Positions 39,801-54,900 of a stretch of 64,000 bases of DNA are shown here, in pieces (position 1 is the stretch's first letter; each line of letters begins with the position of its first letter). Origin of the DNA: Baylisascaris procyonis (taxonomy: Eukaryota > Nematoda > Chromadorea > Rhabditida > Ascarididae); the NCBI GenBank assembly GCA_037389465.1, contig JAZARR010000074.1, positions 682,001-746,000 of the forward strand, read 5' to 3'. The notes below the pieces were generated by a model. It ran no database searches and was not told the DNA's origin. It was given only the letters and a program-made list of their open reading frames with translations. The translations under genes were made by a program, and so were the position numbers.

Positions 39801-42800
39801 GGAGAAAAAAGGAAACTGCACAACGAGGAGTGAAGTGATTTGCCAGCGAACAAGAAGCACGCAATATAAGTTTGCGCAAACGAATGGTGTGCTTTTTGCA
39901 TTGCTGACTTGCTGCCGTCGATGCGGCATACAGAGCACATCAACGCCAACAGTTTACATAGCCGCCGTCCAGCGACAACAATAGAAATGAGCAGACGAAT
40001 GTCGCTATTGCCATCTGCTATTAGCTACTAACCTATCACGCTCAAACAACCATCAACTGTCTAGTATATATCCAATGCCCTCATATTTAAATAATTACTC
40101 GGTAATAGAGTGTGATAAAATTAACGATAAAATCGCCGCACGTTAGATTACAAATAGTAAATGGTTAAGCGATGTTGGTAATGGTAAAGTCGAGGCTATT
40201 CATTGCATATAAGGGGTACAAAAATTATTTCAAATATTGTCTAAGTAATCTGTTATATGCTAAATTTCTTTCGTTTTCATATGATTAAGAAAACAGTAAT
40301 CATAGGCACATATTACTGGAATCATTTCTAGACTGCAATAGTGACATCAGACGACGATCCTTTTTCCTATCAGAAAGTAATGACTCATTGAATCACTGCG
40401 GACTGAATCCCGAAGGACTGATGCTTTAAGAATCGGAACTCGCAGACTGTGCCTCATTGTCTGCTTTCATTCAGCGAAACGCTTCCTGCAAATAAACCAT
40501 AGCTCGTATAGAATACCTCTTGTTAGAATTCGTCAGGAAACAATTTATTTCAAATCTCATATTTTTGCAGTTCAACCTTGAATTTATGACTTTAAATTAA
40601 AACAATCCTGCGGATTCTACTGTATTTGCTATTTAGGGCCGTCTTTGAAACAATGGGCAGTTACTGCCTTTCAACTCGTATTTATGCCTTTTCCTTTACC
40701 TTTGCCCAGATCAAGTACACTTTATGTTTCTTACGTTATAGTTTTTTCTAAGTCCACCTCTCCTCTCTCTGCACTTGCTTAAAAATCACAAATACATTTT
40801 TCTTTTCTGCCTCCTAGATTTTGTAAATGATTTCTTGACCAAATCTGCCAACAACTCGGGATATAAGGGCTATCTTAAACACTTTCATGCATTATTCTCC
40901 TTGCCCTTGAAATGTTTTAAATGTTTCCATTGAGAGGCTACAACAGTTTTCCGTTATAATAACCACAATAATGATCACAAAGAATCGGTTAATGGAGAGT
41001 TAGTATGATTTTCACGACCAACTTTGTATGCGATGTCGTTCATAGTAAACGAGCCGTTATTACAAGACCTCAGCTGGCATCTGTAGCTGGCAGTAAATGG
41101 GTTGTAGAAACGACGGGAATCGATATCGTATTTGTGCGTTAGAAAGCGCACAGGGATTTGTTGGTTAGTTAGTTGTTCGTTTGGCTCGGTTAAGGTGACA
41201 ACGTAAGAGGCACAATTCCTGCACACATACGCACACTGACACTTGGCTGGAGGGCCTTAATCGGTAAAAGAAACGAGGCCGCCGCAATTCAGTCTCCTCG
41301 GCAACAGCAGCGCCTTCACTTCCCATTACTTTCTTAGTCATTTCGCTGCATTTCTTTCGCTTTCTTGGCCGATTCAATATGTCCATATTGATACGCTCAT
41401 GAAATTTTATCGTCTCAATCGCTCTTGATTGATGAACTTCCATATGACAATAACGGATGGTTAATTCCACCTACCAGAGAGAGGCGTTCGTTGGTTCAAC
41501 AAATGCTTATGGAGTTTCGGCGGAAATTTCCGTTGTTTATTTATCGCGATGAATTAATATTCGTTGCAAGCGGCTACCAAAACAACTCTAGATCGCTTCC
41601 GCATTCACTTTTGACTATGTCTTACTGTATATTATATGATATGTTCGCTAATTGAGTATGAACTCAAATTAAAGTAGAAATTGCACGTGTTGGAAAAAGT
41701 CGAATGTGGGCTGCGATCCATTTCCTTGGCAATACCATATTTCATTAGTGGTAGTGACGTCATCGAAGTGCCATAAGAATTCAACTTTTTAATGCTTCAA
41801 CAGCACAACTTATGGATCGCATTCGTATGAAAAACAACGATGAACGAACGTGAAATCAATGCGATTCACAGATGCGAACATAAATGCACGCACGCTTCAA
41901 TCAGAAACCGTTGTGATGTTGTAATGCGAGAGGATTAGGTTTAATGAGAGGATTAACAGAGGAAAGAGGGCTTGTGCTTAGGCTGCCTCCTTGTTTCGCA
42001 ATCACCACAAAGTTCAACGCCATGTTGCTTTTGCACTTCGCCGACAGATTTTAAATATGCCAATCATGAAATGCCATTCAACATCATTGAAAATCAATGA
42101 AGTGGAGAAGTGCTTTTCTACGGGGTCAAAAAGCACCCCATTTTTCGGAATGTTGCGAAAAATTCCCGCATAAGAATTCCAACAAGCCAACTAATAAGTG
42201 ATAAATGATTGACTAAGATCCTAATAACGGATTTTTTGCATATTCCTTTGGTTACACGTTCGTAAAACAGCAATAGCTACATGCCTTGCGATAGCTCATT
42301 CCCTCGATGTGATTGGTATGAGCTTAAGTTTCTCTATTTCTCTTCCCTACTCTTTTCGATGTTGTCACGGTGCTTCGTAATGGCCTATTTCGAAAAATCA
42401 CGTGCTTAATTTGAAATGATTGGCTGCAGCAGTCAAGAGTTATTTGTTCATTATTACAAGATCTTAGCAGTTTTCAGACCCTCCCTTTTCTTGCAAATCC
42501 AAAATTCCTTTACATGTTATTGGAAAATAAGATTCTAAGCAAGGATCTTCCGTCGCGAATTCGCTAATGGGATCTCCCTTCGACGCTTTTTGCAGTTTTG
42601 ACTCTTTTAGGGTTCTTTGGTTTTTTCTCGAAAATGCATAGTTACTCCCCAGCAAAAGTTGAAGCTGATACTATTAAGAGCTTTACCAAGTTCGACCTCT
42701 CTGGGCCACTATTCTCTGTATTTATGTATTCAATATTCTTGTTGTGCATTTACGTGTATATTTCTTCACTACAGAACATGCACCTGAAAGAAATGGCAAT

Positions 42801-43404
42801 ATGACGGGAACATTAGTGTCGAATGCGATGAACAATCAAAGATTACGTCCATTCACGTTTTAAAAGGGAATAATTTCTTGATGGTTGTGTGAAAATTCTT
42901 CCACAATGATTTCTTCATCTATAACGAGCTTAGTCCAGGTAGTGAATCAACAGCGTTGCTTCATATCCGTAAAATTAGCGATGAAAAGTTACATCCCGTC
43001 AAGTGATCCTTCAGATTGCTCATTTTATTTTATTGTGCAAGTTCATGTAATTTTGCTGGATAATGCTGCTTATATGCTCATTCCATATATCACAAAGCCA
43101 TAGATTTGATTTGCGCGCAGTTTTCTATTGTGACAGTAAAGTACGATAGCTCGTCCAGGAAAAAATTTGTTTGCTGCGTAGCTCTTGAACTTCGTTACCA
43201 GTGCTACTCTTCGCCAATGATGAAATTGCGGAATTGGTTTCTTCTGATTACTGAGAAGGATGTGGATCGAATCTTATGGTCGTTAAATCTTAGAATTGAT
43301 AGAATTCACTACTCGATTTTTAGCTCAAAGAAATATTCCATCAAGTCAGTGTTGCTCAATGACCAATCATAAGATCGATCATCATCGATCGTTGTCTTTT
43401 GCAG
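36831..43404. other. intergenic region, no gene supported
   Basis: AT-rich DNA upstream of the TRPV gene. A 113-codon plus-strand frame at 39643-39984 and minus-strand frames at 40975-41226 and 41165-41470 stand out by length. The 40975 frame (for example QQIPVRFLTHKYDIDSRRFY) has coding-like composition, but none has a recognised domain, signal peptide or confirmed splice partner. A short frame at 37740-37895 (NADCLLCAMVDDRPLYNTIN) follows an acceptor-like TTCATAG and is also unassigned. Confidence 0.45.
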
Positions 43405-43435
43405 CCTCAATGCACCAGAGTGTGTGTCAGCAATA
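43400..43435 (+). promoter_or_regulatory. splice (possibly trans-splice) acceptor and 31-base leader of the TRPV gene
   Basis: TTGTCTTTTGCAG ends at 43404, 31 bases before the ATG at 43436. This mirrors the short acceptor-to-ATG leader of the egal-1 homologue and fits spliced-leader addition. Cis-splicing from a 5' UTR exon is the alternative. Confidence 0.4.
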
Positions 43436-46400
43436 ATGGGTCAACTGAAGAGCAAACTTCTAAGATCGGATGGTGATGCAAATCTCGCTAAAGCCGATCC
43501 CGATGAAAAATGGTCGAATTTATACCGTGAACGTGAAAAGAATCATCTCTACAAGTGGGTCGGCGTCCGAACAGGTTCGACTTCAAAGTGAGGCTAATGA
43601 GTACAACGAGTGTGGCTGTCATAAGGCCATCTTCTTAGGGAATATAAAACGCTTTATTTGCGAGTGATATAAGAAGCAACAAGCGATATAGAACTACTGA
43701 GCCGACTAGTCAGGACTGTTATGCCTCAAGGTACTAATTTACGCGAAGAATTAGAAACAAAATGATTTTGATTTATGCAGCATTCTTATTTGCTAGTAAT
43801 ATTAGTGCAAAATGCTCACAATAAAGGCTTAGAATTTAAACAGCAGCAACAAGGTAAATGCCAAAACGAATATCACAATTGAAAAGTTGTTTCATATCGT
43901 CTCAAGCGTACTAGATTAGGAAAAGAAGATTGATGCATAGAGTAAGTGTCCATAAGCTCAGAAAGTACTTCTGTTGTGTTTTGTTCGGAATAGACGTTTT
44001 ATTGATTGAGTTTAGGCGGTGAGCTGATATCGGCGTTCGAAAAAGACGGTGAAGATGGTGTTCTGCGGTTCGCAAACGATAAGCTTATATCAATGATGTA
44101 TGAAGATGGAGAGACACCCCAGCAAATTCGTTTTGCAGATTATGCAAAGTGGAAAAAAACAGTGGTAAGTAGTAATGAAAATTTCGTAGTGCTTGTGATG
44201 CGATGATCTTTAAAGTCAAAATTTGTCCCGAAGGATTGTCTTGGTCAGTCGTCGAAGCAAACAAAGGAATAAGTGGAGTGCTTCACTCAGTCTATGGGAG
44301 TCTCCGATTCGCTTTTTTGAAAAAAAAAAAAAGTGTTGAAGACATTCGCTCTTCAGTCTGGCTTAGACTCAGATGATAACCATTATTTAATGACCAATGA
44401 AAACAATGTCCACAGATGGATGCGAATCTGCGGCTTCTAGTCATTTCCTGGCGATTGCTACAGTGAACTACAGAAGTCTCTGTAGCATCTCGCTAGCAGG
44501 GCATTTGTCTGCCATGTGGAAGGTTCAGGTTTGTATGTCTCTATGGACAGTTTTTTCATTGGTAATCGAACATGTAAAGCTAGAGAGAGAGGGAGAGAAG
44601 GAAATGAGTTTTAATTCGTCCAAATCACTGACTGTGACTGCCAAAAGTTTGCCAGTTATAATGCAGCCTTAATTATATAAGTTCGTTACGCAATGATGGA
44701 TCGATGGATGAACTATAAATTTCACCATGCCACACATAAATAGGTCGCACTTCCTTCAAAGAATTTGAATTCCAGGTCAAAACATGCTCGGTCGTACAAG
44801 CATTCGGATGTAGAACCAAAAAGAGATGGTCAGCATTCGTCCTAGCATCGAGCTTCTTCGCTCACCATCCCCAAACACATCTTTTGTAATTCTGTTCACT
44901 TATTCAGTCACTGAGAGCGTAATTCCATGCCAAAGCTATCGAAACGGGACTTCACTGGGGAGTACTGCAACCTCTATCCTCAGTGGGCTTCAGTAACCGC
45001 CGAATGGCGTGGTTTCAAACACCAAAACTTCAAAGAGGAGTTAGCACTATTAGTAAACAAAACGGTTTCAATGAATAGTTTAAATTTTTACGAGAGAAAT
45101 TGAGAATAAAGAGAAAAATCGAAATTTTCAGAACGTACAACTTGGGAAGACGGACGATAGTGCTGAAATTAGCCCAACAGAGAGCAAATTTCGTGAGCAT
45201 CTAGCGCAATGGAAGCTGAATAAGCGAGGTGTCGAAGGCGAAACGATCGTGCATTTATTGTTGAATCGAGAGGAACCGATGTGTAGTGAGATTGCAAGAA
45301 TACTCATTAATCGCTATCCAGGCTTAGCGAACGATATTTATTTGGGCGACGAAATGTTCGGTGTGCTTTCTTTAGGATTCTCGTTTAAACTATTGGTATT
45401 AATGGGAACAGAGTGGTGGATTTTTATGGTCAAACCTGACTGATGGCATACCTTTCAGAACTACATACGTCGCGCAGCGGGAAATCGTATGAATGGTAAA
45501 TGACGGTCAGTGGTTGGCAGCTGTAAGAAGAATGAGGTTTGAATCCTATCGCGCGCAGTTGTTGAGGGCTGGATAAAGTGCAGCCAGAGTGTGAAACAGT
45601 TCTGAGTTGTATATGGTGGAAATGGTTACAACCTTGTTAAACGTAGAGATAAAAATGTTAAGGAGCTCATGTCGAAGTGACTGTGACTTTTAAGGAAATA
45701 AAAATTCTGAGGGCTTTTCAGCGCGTCAAACCTATAATCGAAGTCTTAGCCTGCAAAAGGGGAAAGAGTGCTGTCGATTCATTTCACTTCATTCATACCA
45801 ATTCATTCAAAAAATCAAATCACTGACGGCCTTGTAGAAGACATCATTTAATAACTCATTTAGCTGTGCTTTCCACTTTTTTTTTACTAGTTGGGTCTCC
45901 TCGATCTAAAATGGGATGCATAAGAATAGAAGGTTTGCTGCTTTAAACTCTGAACAGGACCAAACGTCGACGCCTAACAACATTTTAAAATGAGAAATTT
46001 CAGGCCAAAGCTCCCTGCATCTTGCGATTGTGCATGACGATTATGAAACCGTGCAGCTGTTGCTTCAAAATGGCGCTGATGTCAACGCTCGTGCCTGTGG
46101 TGCTTTCTTCATCCCGGAAGATATCTCCGATTATCAAGGTTCACGACCACATTGTTCACATCTATGTGTGTCCTTCAATTTCGATGAGCTCACTTGCTCG
46201 TTCTGTTTCTGTTCTCCGAACCAATCGCTTTCGAGAACGATGTCTTAGCATCCTGCTAACGTGTCATCGCTGACTGAACAAACGCATCAATCGTCTTCCA
46301 CCGACCTTCCGTCTATGCGATCTCTTCAAGGGATTGTCAGTTTTTGGGTAAAGGGCTTGCTTAGCGTCGGGAAGCATTTACAGCCAACAACAACGGAGGC

Positions 46401-48911
46401 ACCGTCAATGCAGCTCGTGTACGTCACAACAAAATAAATACTTTACAATCAAAATAATGAATGAGCACTTAGCAATTATAGGCGTTGTATTTCAGGATAT
46501 GCATACTATGGTGAATATCCTCTCGCTTTTGCGGCATGCTTTGGTAATAAAGATATCTATGATCTCCTGATCCAGTATGGGGCTGATCCAAATTTACAGG
46601 ATATCTATGGCAATACCATCCTTCATATGTGTGTCATCAACTATAGTAATGTGAGTTGTTCAGACTTTCATATATTATATTATTTAAGTCAACGAGGCAT
46701 TGGACGCACGGTTGCTATAGAAGCTTTCCGTTTAATGAAAAAAGAAGTTTCATGCTCCTCAAAAAGTGCGGTTTTTTTAAAACCTACACGCATTCTACTG
46801 AAATATTCTGCTGTTCATTAATGCTAATTGATGCTGTTTGTAATGAATGTTGATACGTTTCAGTCGATGTACAGTTACGCAGTGCGACATTGGGAAAAAC
46901 CGGCAGATCCGAATATTGTGAATGCGGCTGGACTAACCCCATTAACATTGGCAACGAAACTTGGTAGGAAGGATATTTTCGAAGAAATGCTTGAACTCAT
47001 GAAAGTGGTAAGTTGTTACTGGTTGCATATAGATCATGTGATCTATTTTTGAGAATTCCTTCTAATGAATGCTAAATCTCGCGGATATTTCTGCAACGAA
47101 ATTTGATGATTTCGTCTTTTAGCGTGACTGTTCGTGAATACATTTTTATAATCTTCGTCTAAATTCTTTTAATGTCACAATTGATGTATGACTGCGAGAG
47201 TTGGCCTCCAAGCACCCGACTTCGGGATCGGCCTTGTGCTGCTCATGGAGCTGAACATGAGAGCAAGCTCCTTGTTGCAGTGGAAGCAGGCTCCCAGATC
47301 AGTTGACTCCTTTATTCTCCTGAACTGGACTTGCTTTCCTTGGAAGTCGATCGCAAGGTCACGGTTATTTGTCACTCCGATTTAACTTTCTGACTGCTTG
47401 TTTTATAACTAGAACATTGATCCGAATAAGAAATATATGTCTACAACAAACTGCTTTCTAAGATTCTTTGAGAAGGGCCATTGTCAAAGGACCCGATAGT
47501 TTTTGCCATCATGTCCTAGCAGGGAATCCCGGACTTGTGCAGAAAATGTCTGCCATGAAAAACGTCTAATAAATAGCATCAATCACAGCTAGCATGTGAA
47601 GTTGTGAAAGCAAAGTCAAGGAGGAGTGAGGCCCTGGACCCAATCCAGGGGTCGACTACTTGCTGCGTGGCGAGTCGGTATAAGAAGTTGACTCTCCTGT
47701 GGTGGGAGTCAGCAAGGGTCAATTCCGTTTCTTTATGAAGTCGGAGCCAGAGTCACAGTTTTGTCAAGGTTACTTATCAACCGGTAACAATTTTCCAACG
47801 TTAGCCTTGCTGGATAGTTAAGACAAAAACAAGAAAGATTGATGTTTTTGTTTCGCTCATCATGTTTTATAACGGCGAATAAATAGATCCCAAGATGTTT
47901 GTGTGTTTTCCAAAAATCCATGCTCTATTAAATTTTATATTTTGCATTAAGTAATTGAGACTTATTGTGTTTAACTAGTGGAAATGAACGACGTTCATAG
48001 CACCGCATTAACGATGAATCCTGTTTGTGCATCTTTCAAGCATTCATTCAAAATATACTCAAAAATAAACTTCCTAAACTTCAGGAGTTCTGGCGTTTTA
48101 GCGATATGACGTGCAGTGCTTATCCTTTGACAGCATTGGATACTATTCGTCCGGACGGCTCGACCAGTCAGTCTTTACAGTCATTACCTTCGACTTTTTG
48201 TGTGCTTTGGAAATTAGCATTTCCTAAGCGCATTATGGTGGCGTTTGTATGTATGTATGTATGCGTGTGTCTGTCTGAATCTATGTTTGGTAATTTCAAT
48301 CCGAACAGCTTAAGCTAAAGCGGCTAATTGGGTCCCTATAATCGACACGGTAAGACCCTCACTAATTATCAGATTTGAAATGCGTCATTGCACGTACTTT
48401 ATTGTCTGTTGTAATGTGTCATGTTTTTCCACTTTTATTACATCAGACAGATTGATGCTTTAAGCATAAATGAGATCAATTTTATGCATAACATTTTATA
48501 TGTACTAAGCCTACCAATATCGCAAGACCAATTGCGCATAAAACAGCGAAACGGTTAACGTTTTGTAAGCAAAGGGTTTTGAAGGTAATTCATAATACCT
48601 TTGCATAAATAAGGCATTTTCCAAACCGATCACATTTGCTAAATGAGCGCATCTCATCGCTGCTGAAGAGCTGTTGTTTAACAAATTCTCTGCTCATCCA
48701 AAGCTAGGAATTCCGTTTGGTCTATTAGTGAATCTACTTGCATTGTTGAAGATTACGACTCCGCTCTTATGACCGTTATCAACGGAAGTACGGCTGAGCA
48801 TTTGGATATGATCGGTAGCGAAGTAATTCAACGGCTTTTGGCCGATAAATGGAAAGCTTTCGCTTCGGTAGGCACTCTTTCGGTTTTATCCGTTTGTTCT
48901 CATTTTCGCTA

Positions 48912-48992
<81 letters not shown>

Positions 48993-51900
48993 TGCATAAA
49001 GCAAAGTAGACGGCAGTGAAAAATGTTCTGCATTTTTATGTCTCGACACACTTAGATACGATCACTGCCACTCGAACTTTCAAATGATTTTTGAAAACGA
49101 TAATTACCATTGTCTGTAATTTTGAATTTTTCTGTCACTTCATCATCACAAAGCTACCACTCGTCGAGCCTTCCTTTGAAACTAAATTCCCAAATAATAG
49201 CTTCTACGCGTTTTTACTCTCTTCTCAATAATTTCAATTATTTTCTAGTGCGTTTCTTATTATTAGTTAGATAAGCATACACTCGAAAGAATGCCGTCGA
49301 AACTGTACAACACTAAAATAATAAAGCCCAGCGATTTGCAAGTAAGACACTGAAACGATTCTTAGGTCATGTCATAACAGGTGCCGAATTACCTCTTGTG
49401 CACTTTTGCAGTTGTTTTTCTCGTGGCATTCAAATTTTATTGACTGCAGCATTTACATTGGTAATGGTCATATTATTCGGTTAAAGAGCAGTAAAGTGAG
49501 CAGTGAAACTAGCCGAAACGTGAAGCAGTAGGATAATTGATAGATGCGTTTGCTAAGAAAGCACGAGAGTTACAAAGTTTTGTGATTGTCACCATCACTT
49601 CAAACTTATGTAATTTAAATTTCTCACAAAGCCTCTGTTCGCAGCAGGCTTATGATCGACGAGTTTGATATATTGGTCATATTATTCGGTTAAAGAATTA
49701 TACATATTACTGTAATCAATTAATATCGGAAGGGTTATCAACTACGCAATATTAGAAAAAGGCATTGAGGCTATAAATGTGGCGGTTTCTGTACAAAAAT
49801 GAATATAAATTGAGTTGGTAAAGTGAAAATGTGTGACAGGGAAGCGGAAATGGCGTTTTGCTTCTCACTGACGAATCATGCCTAAATGTACTTTACGACT
49901 ATTGCTTTCGTTGTTGTGAATTTAGTGGCGTTATTTTCACTGAAAAGGGAAACATTTCGAGAGAGGCTGCAGTTTAGTGCACATATCATGCATCTTCAAC
50001 ATTTTTCTTCACATTTATCAAAAAATTTTCATTGTCTCTATCAATGAAATTTTCCTTTTTTTTCAGCGGAAGCTATTCGAAAGGCTGGGTCTTCTTGCTC
50101 TTCACCTCGTATTCTTATGTTTTGTTGTTTATTTAAGGCCTGCCGAACCAGAGAAACTTGTCTATCAAAGGAATTACACCTCCTGGGTTGATTGGGTATG
50201 TTCATTCCCTCACATGCGGTTCTTAACGTCTGAAAGTAGCATGGCGTCTTTCTTTGTCACGAAATGAACTAACAGCGCGTAGCGTGCATGCATAACATCT
50301 GCCGAAAACAATTGACAATGTCGATCCTGTTGTGGAGCTGTTCAGTCATCTAAGGCTGCCACATTGGAGGTAGAACGCCTCGGGCATATCCGCACAACAA
50401 CAATAGAACTATAGCGCTAAAGCACTATAAGTGCTTTTCAAATTTTCAGCCTGCGCTTTTCCTCACAAATCGAATTTACTGTCGGAGCTGCGAATGACTG
50501 CGAAAATGGTGAGTGGCAAGAACGTCAACGTTCAATAGCGCTGAGTGATAAGGTTTTAGCTTTTTACCGATCCACTTGCTCGATGTCAGCTATGAAATGA
50601 TGTTTATTCGCTTATACATGAATGCTTTTAGTTTTTGTGAATGTCAGTTTAATATAAGCATTTGTAATGCTTTTAAAGGCATTCTGAAGGATTGATTCCA
50701 TCTGCACGGAGGCTATTTTTCCATTCACTTAAAAAAGAATTAGTTCAATAGTTAATGCACTCACCTTTTATTTGCATCGATTCTATTAGATTTAATTGTT
50801 AATTTCAAATACTTAATCTTTGCAGCCCACTTTCACGTGATTCATCATCCTCATGAAAAAGAGAACACATGCAAAGTTGGCAAGACAAAGTACTTACTGC
50901 CTATATTCAGGGAAAATACGAGTTGAAAAGGGCTCTGAACGTTGGCGTTGTAACTGCTTCTTTATGAGCATTTACCTTGAAATAGAAATAAAACGAAGCG
51001 TTCTAGTTTGTTGCGACTTTCCTCTTTCTAGAGTTTTCCCTTCCTTAGCAGCTTCCTTCTGATTGATAGCTTCTTCAATCGCTAATTCGGGAAATGTTTA
51101 AATGAGAATATTTCTTTACATTATATGCCAACAAATGAATATTTTCGTGCCCTCATCGGAAGCATTTCAGTTGCGTTTATTTTTTGAAGTAATGACAATC
51201 GCGAGTTGCGTTTTTTTCGTATTCTTTCAACAATTGGGAGAATTAAGAACACAAGGTTTCTATGGTTATGTTAGAAATTTGGTATGTTTTTTAATTGTTT
51301 AACACACACATTTTTTGTAGCAATTATTTATTTTGTGATATTATTATCACCAACAGTGCACAACTAAAATAAAGATCGCCAAAACTTACACATTTCTTTT
51401 TACGAAACTATACTTCTATTTAATTCAACTTGTTGAAAAAAATGGAGTCAAGGTAAGCAGAAGGGGTTCTAATCTATCGAAGTGAGGATAGAAGGAAGAA
51501 GTGGAAATGAAGGCGAAAATTTTATTTTGCTCAGTTCACAATATTTCTGAATTATATGAGTATTATGAAGTGCTCAAATGAATGTTGAATTTTTCTAGTT
51601 GCTGTTTGATTATTGTTCATGCTTCCATACATAGTTCCACAAAATCACACGAGTAAGAATGAATAATTCAAAAAATTCATAAACTGATAGTCACCTTACA
51701 AGATATGTAGGCACTTTAAACTCACTGCTTAAGTAATCGGCTTTTGTTTTTTAACATTCAGTAGTTTTTTATCGTCCCTTTGCATATATGTATACATCCC
51801 TTTGATAAATTCAACAATGAGTCACAGGAGGCAAAGTTAGAAAATTTGTTGCTTATAGCATACAGTAGCATGACATCCTATGTCAGCCTTCAAATTGATC

Positions 51901-54900
51901 CACCAGGTTGGGGAAAATTTGCAGATAAAAATTTTCGTGAGCTGTCGGATGATCTAAAATATGAGTGCACACTTTATTTCTGAATTTCGCTGGTTAGGGG
52001 AGCGAAATGCAAATTCCCATACTGTGTTCGATTGTTTGGCATCCTTCTCCACTTAACGTTGCAGAAAACTGCACCGGCGAAGATCGTCTTCCTTGGTGCG
52101 AACATTTGCATATTGGCGTGCGTACCATTCCGAGTTTTGGGCAACACTCAAGTAGAAGAAGCGCTACTTGTTTTTGCCCTGCCTGGATCGTGGATATTTT
52201 TGCTCTTCTTCGCTAGGTGGGTTTTGTTTTAATGCACATTTATTATAAGCCGCTGCCTTATAATCGCTCAAGCCTTCTTCCCTTGAAACTCATTATCACC
52301 CCCTTATTCCCTGAAACCTGAGATTTAAATCAGTGAGCAGCTCTATTTTTGCAAACTTGCAAATGACTTTGCAAGAATGCCTCTACCACCCATTTGGAAA
52401 TAATCGCATTTATTGACAAATGACGAATGTATTTGCACGAATTGGCCGTTTTTCATTCTCTGGAAAAATTATTTAAGAAAGGACAAAAGGTTATATTCTC
52501 GTAAATAGAATTTCAATCGACGATCTATTTCGTAACTGAACTAATGAACGCATGTTTTCAGGAGTGCCAAGCTAACCGGTCCGTTTGTGCAGATGATCTA
52601 CAGTATGATTGCGGGTGATATGATTCGCTTTGCAATCATTTCAGCAATATTCCTCGTTTCATTCTCACAAGGTTTCACTCGTTTTTTTTTTTTATTTTAT
52701 TGAGCCAGTGGTCAGTGCTTTCGTCCTGTCAACCCTTATATAACTGCAGGATGTTGTTGCGTTGCGCATTATTGGCACGTTTCGCAGTTTTTCTAATCGG
52801 TAAAAACTCAACATTTCCCTCAATTCGTTGATGACAGAAGTAATTTGATTGGTGATGAGAAAAATATTTCCTTGGCGATTATTCGATTTTGATATTCGCA
52901 TGGATATGAAATCACCGTAAGATGTTTGCTAGAGCCCTCGCCCTCATGAATTCCCATGCCGAAGGGGCAATGGGTTGGCTTTTCTTGGAATGACGTCAAT
53001 TCGAGGTGTTACGATGCACAAAAATCGAAAGTTTAATTGCTACGAGACGAAAAGATTAGAACTTATGAAAACTTTTTTACCGGCTATTCCTCTCAGTTGA
53101 AATCAACAGATGCTACATCACACCTCCATATAGTACATAAATATGAATTGTCTAAATTCGCTTTCTCTGTAAACAATAAACAATATCTATCTGTTGCAGT
53201 TTTCTACTTTCTCGGCAAGGACATGCACGCGAAGCAATTGTTGAGTCCAAATAATACTGATTTTTGTGCAGTTTCCGGCTATGCAATTTTCACATATTCA
53301 TCTTTCCTCGAGACTTTCATCACTCTATTCCGAGCTAGCATGGGCGGCTATGATGTAAGCTGCTCTACCATTCCAAGAAGTGCAGTTTTTTTGGAAGATG
53401 CTTGCTTTCATAAAAATATCTCCATATTTTTCCATTCATTAACGCTAATGAATATATTTTTTAAATTTATCTTCTTGATGTTGTGTTGTTGTTCATCGAA
53501 ATGAATACTTACCTAGTTGCAATACCACTGCTTAGGAGATGCATAATTGTCACAATTTCTATTGTTTATTCTTCCATTGAAAGTTTAATCAGCATTAAGT
53601 GAACAATAGAAATGCTTCATGCGGATGAGTTAATTGCTTTTTTTTTAACACTGAAATTCGGATGCATGTTCAATTATTTGGCTACAAGATTTTGATTGAA
53701 GAAGCAATATTACATTGAAACAGTGCATAAATTAAGTTTGAACAAACGTTTATGTAAATTAAAAAGATTCAAATATCGTAGTAATTGACGGATATATCTA
53801 TAATAGCAGATATTACGATTATGTGATTACAGTATGAAGAATTTGCGTGCGCGAATTATGAAGCGCTCACAAAGATCCTCTTTGTTTTATATATGTTTAT
53901 AATGCCAATTATGATGATTAATATCCTTATTGCGATGATGGGTAATACCTATACGACGGTTATTGCTCAAGCTGAGAAGGCATGGAGACAACAGGTGAGC
54001 AAACTTGATGTATACCTTTTTGCATGCCTCAGATTAAAGCGACCATATTTTTGCTGATTACTGGGATTACTTGCCTCATTCGCATTCTCCAAATTCATAT
54101 ATTCATAATCGTTTATTGAGTGAACAATTTGCTGTTGTTGTTCCCGAATATCACACCGAATAACGTGATGATATTTCCGTCGTTAAAAATGTAAGACTGA
54201 TAGCTCTTCTTTGCTTGTTATTGTATTTTTCATGTCTTCGTGATGGCTGAAGCGCTGATATTATATATTTTATGTACGCATCTGTTGTTCTAGTTCACTT
54301 ATTGTTGCATAAAATGTCAACAACCTTAATGGTTCACTGCTTTGAAGTCAAGAAAACCTCAAAGACTGGCTGCTTCACCTCTCTCCTTATCTGAAGTTTT
54401 CCTTTCTCTCCTTACATAAAATTCCCCTAAGCTCACCAAATATATACCTTAACAATTATTATTCATTCCGTTTATTTGAAACTCACTTATCCTCATTTCA
54501 TTATAGTATGCTCAAATTGTCATGGTACTTGAGAGATCAGTGCGTAAAGAAAAGCTGGCGGCTTGCCAGTTGGAATACAGTATTCGCTTAAATGAAATGA
54601 ATGATGCTGGTATGGAAATACGTGGTCTTATGGTTATTAAGCAGACTAAGAAAACACGTGCCCGTCAACGCAAACAAGCGATCACCAACTGGAAGGTAGT
54701 TTGTCACCTGCTCTTATCACTCTTTTACATCGAAATATTTTTCGTAAGGGACCATTCATGAAATTGCCAAATGCTAACAATAAATTCCCGCTGTCGATAG
54801 ATGGAATTTTCATGTTTTAAGATACATAAGTGACCTTTGATGGACTCTAATGCGTTCTACGATTCATCACGCTGCATTTGTACCACCAATCACTGAGGAT

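Noticed and set aside
45470..45560. tRNA-like TTTGAATCC stretch
   Set aside because: The arms do not pair into a cloverleaf and no promoter boxes fit.
50450..50509. Possible TRPV exon between S1 and S2
   Set aside because: Its phase-0 frame reads into a stop, and the direct join [17 protein letters not shown] is in phase and looks natural.
51780..51983. 67-codon plus-strand frame inside the TRPV gene
   Set aside because: It lies in the intron between 51281 and 52065, whose flanking exons join in phase as RNL-KTAPAK.
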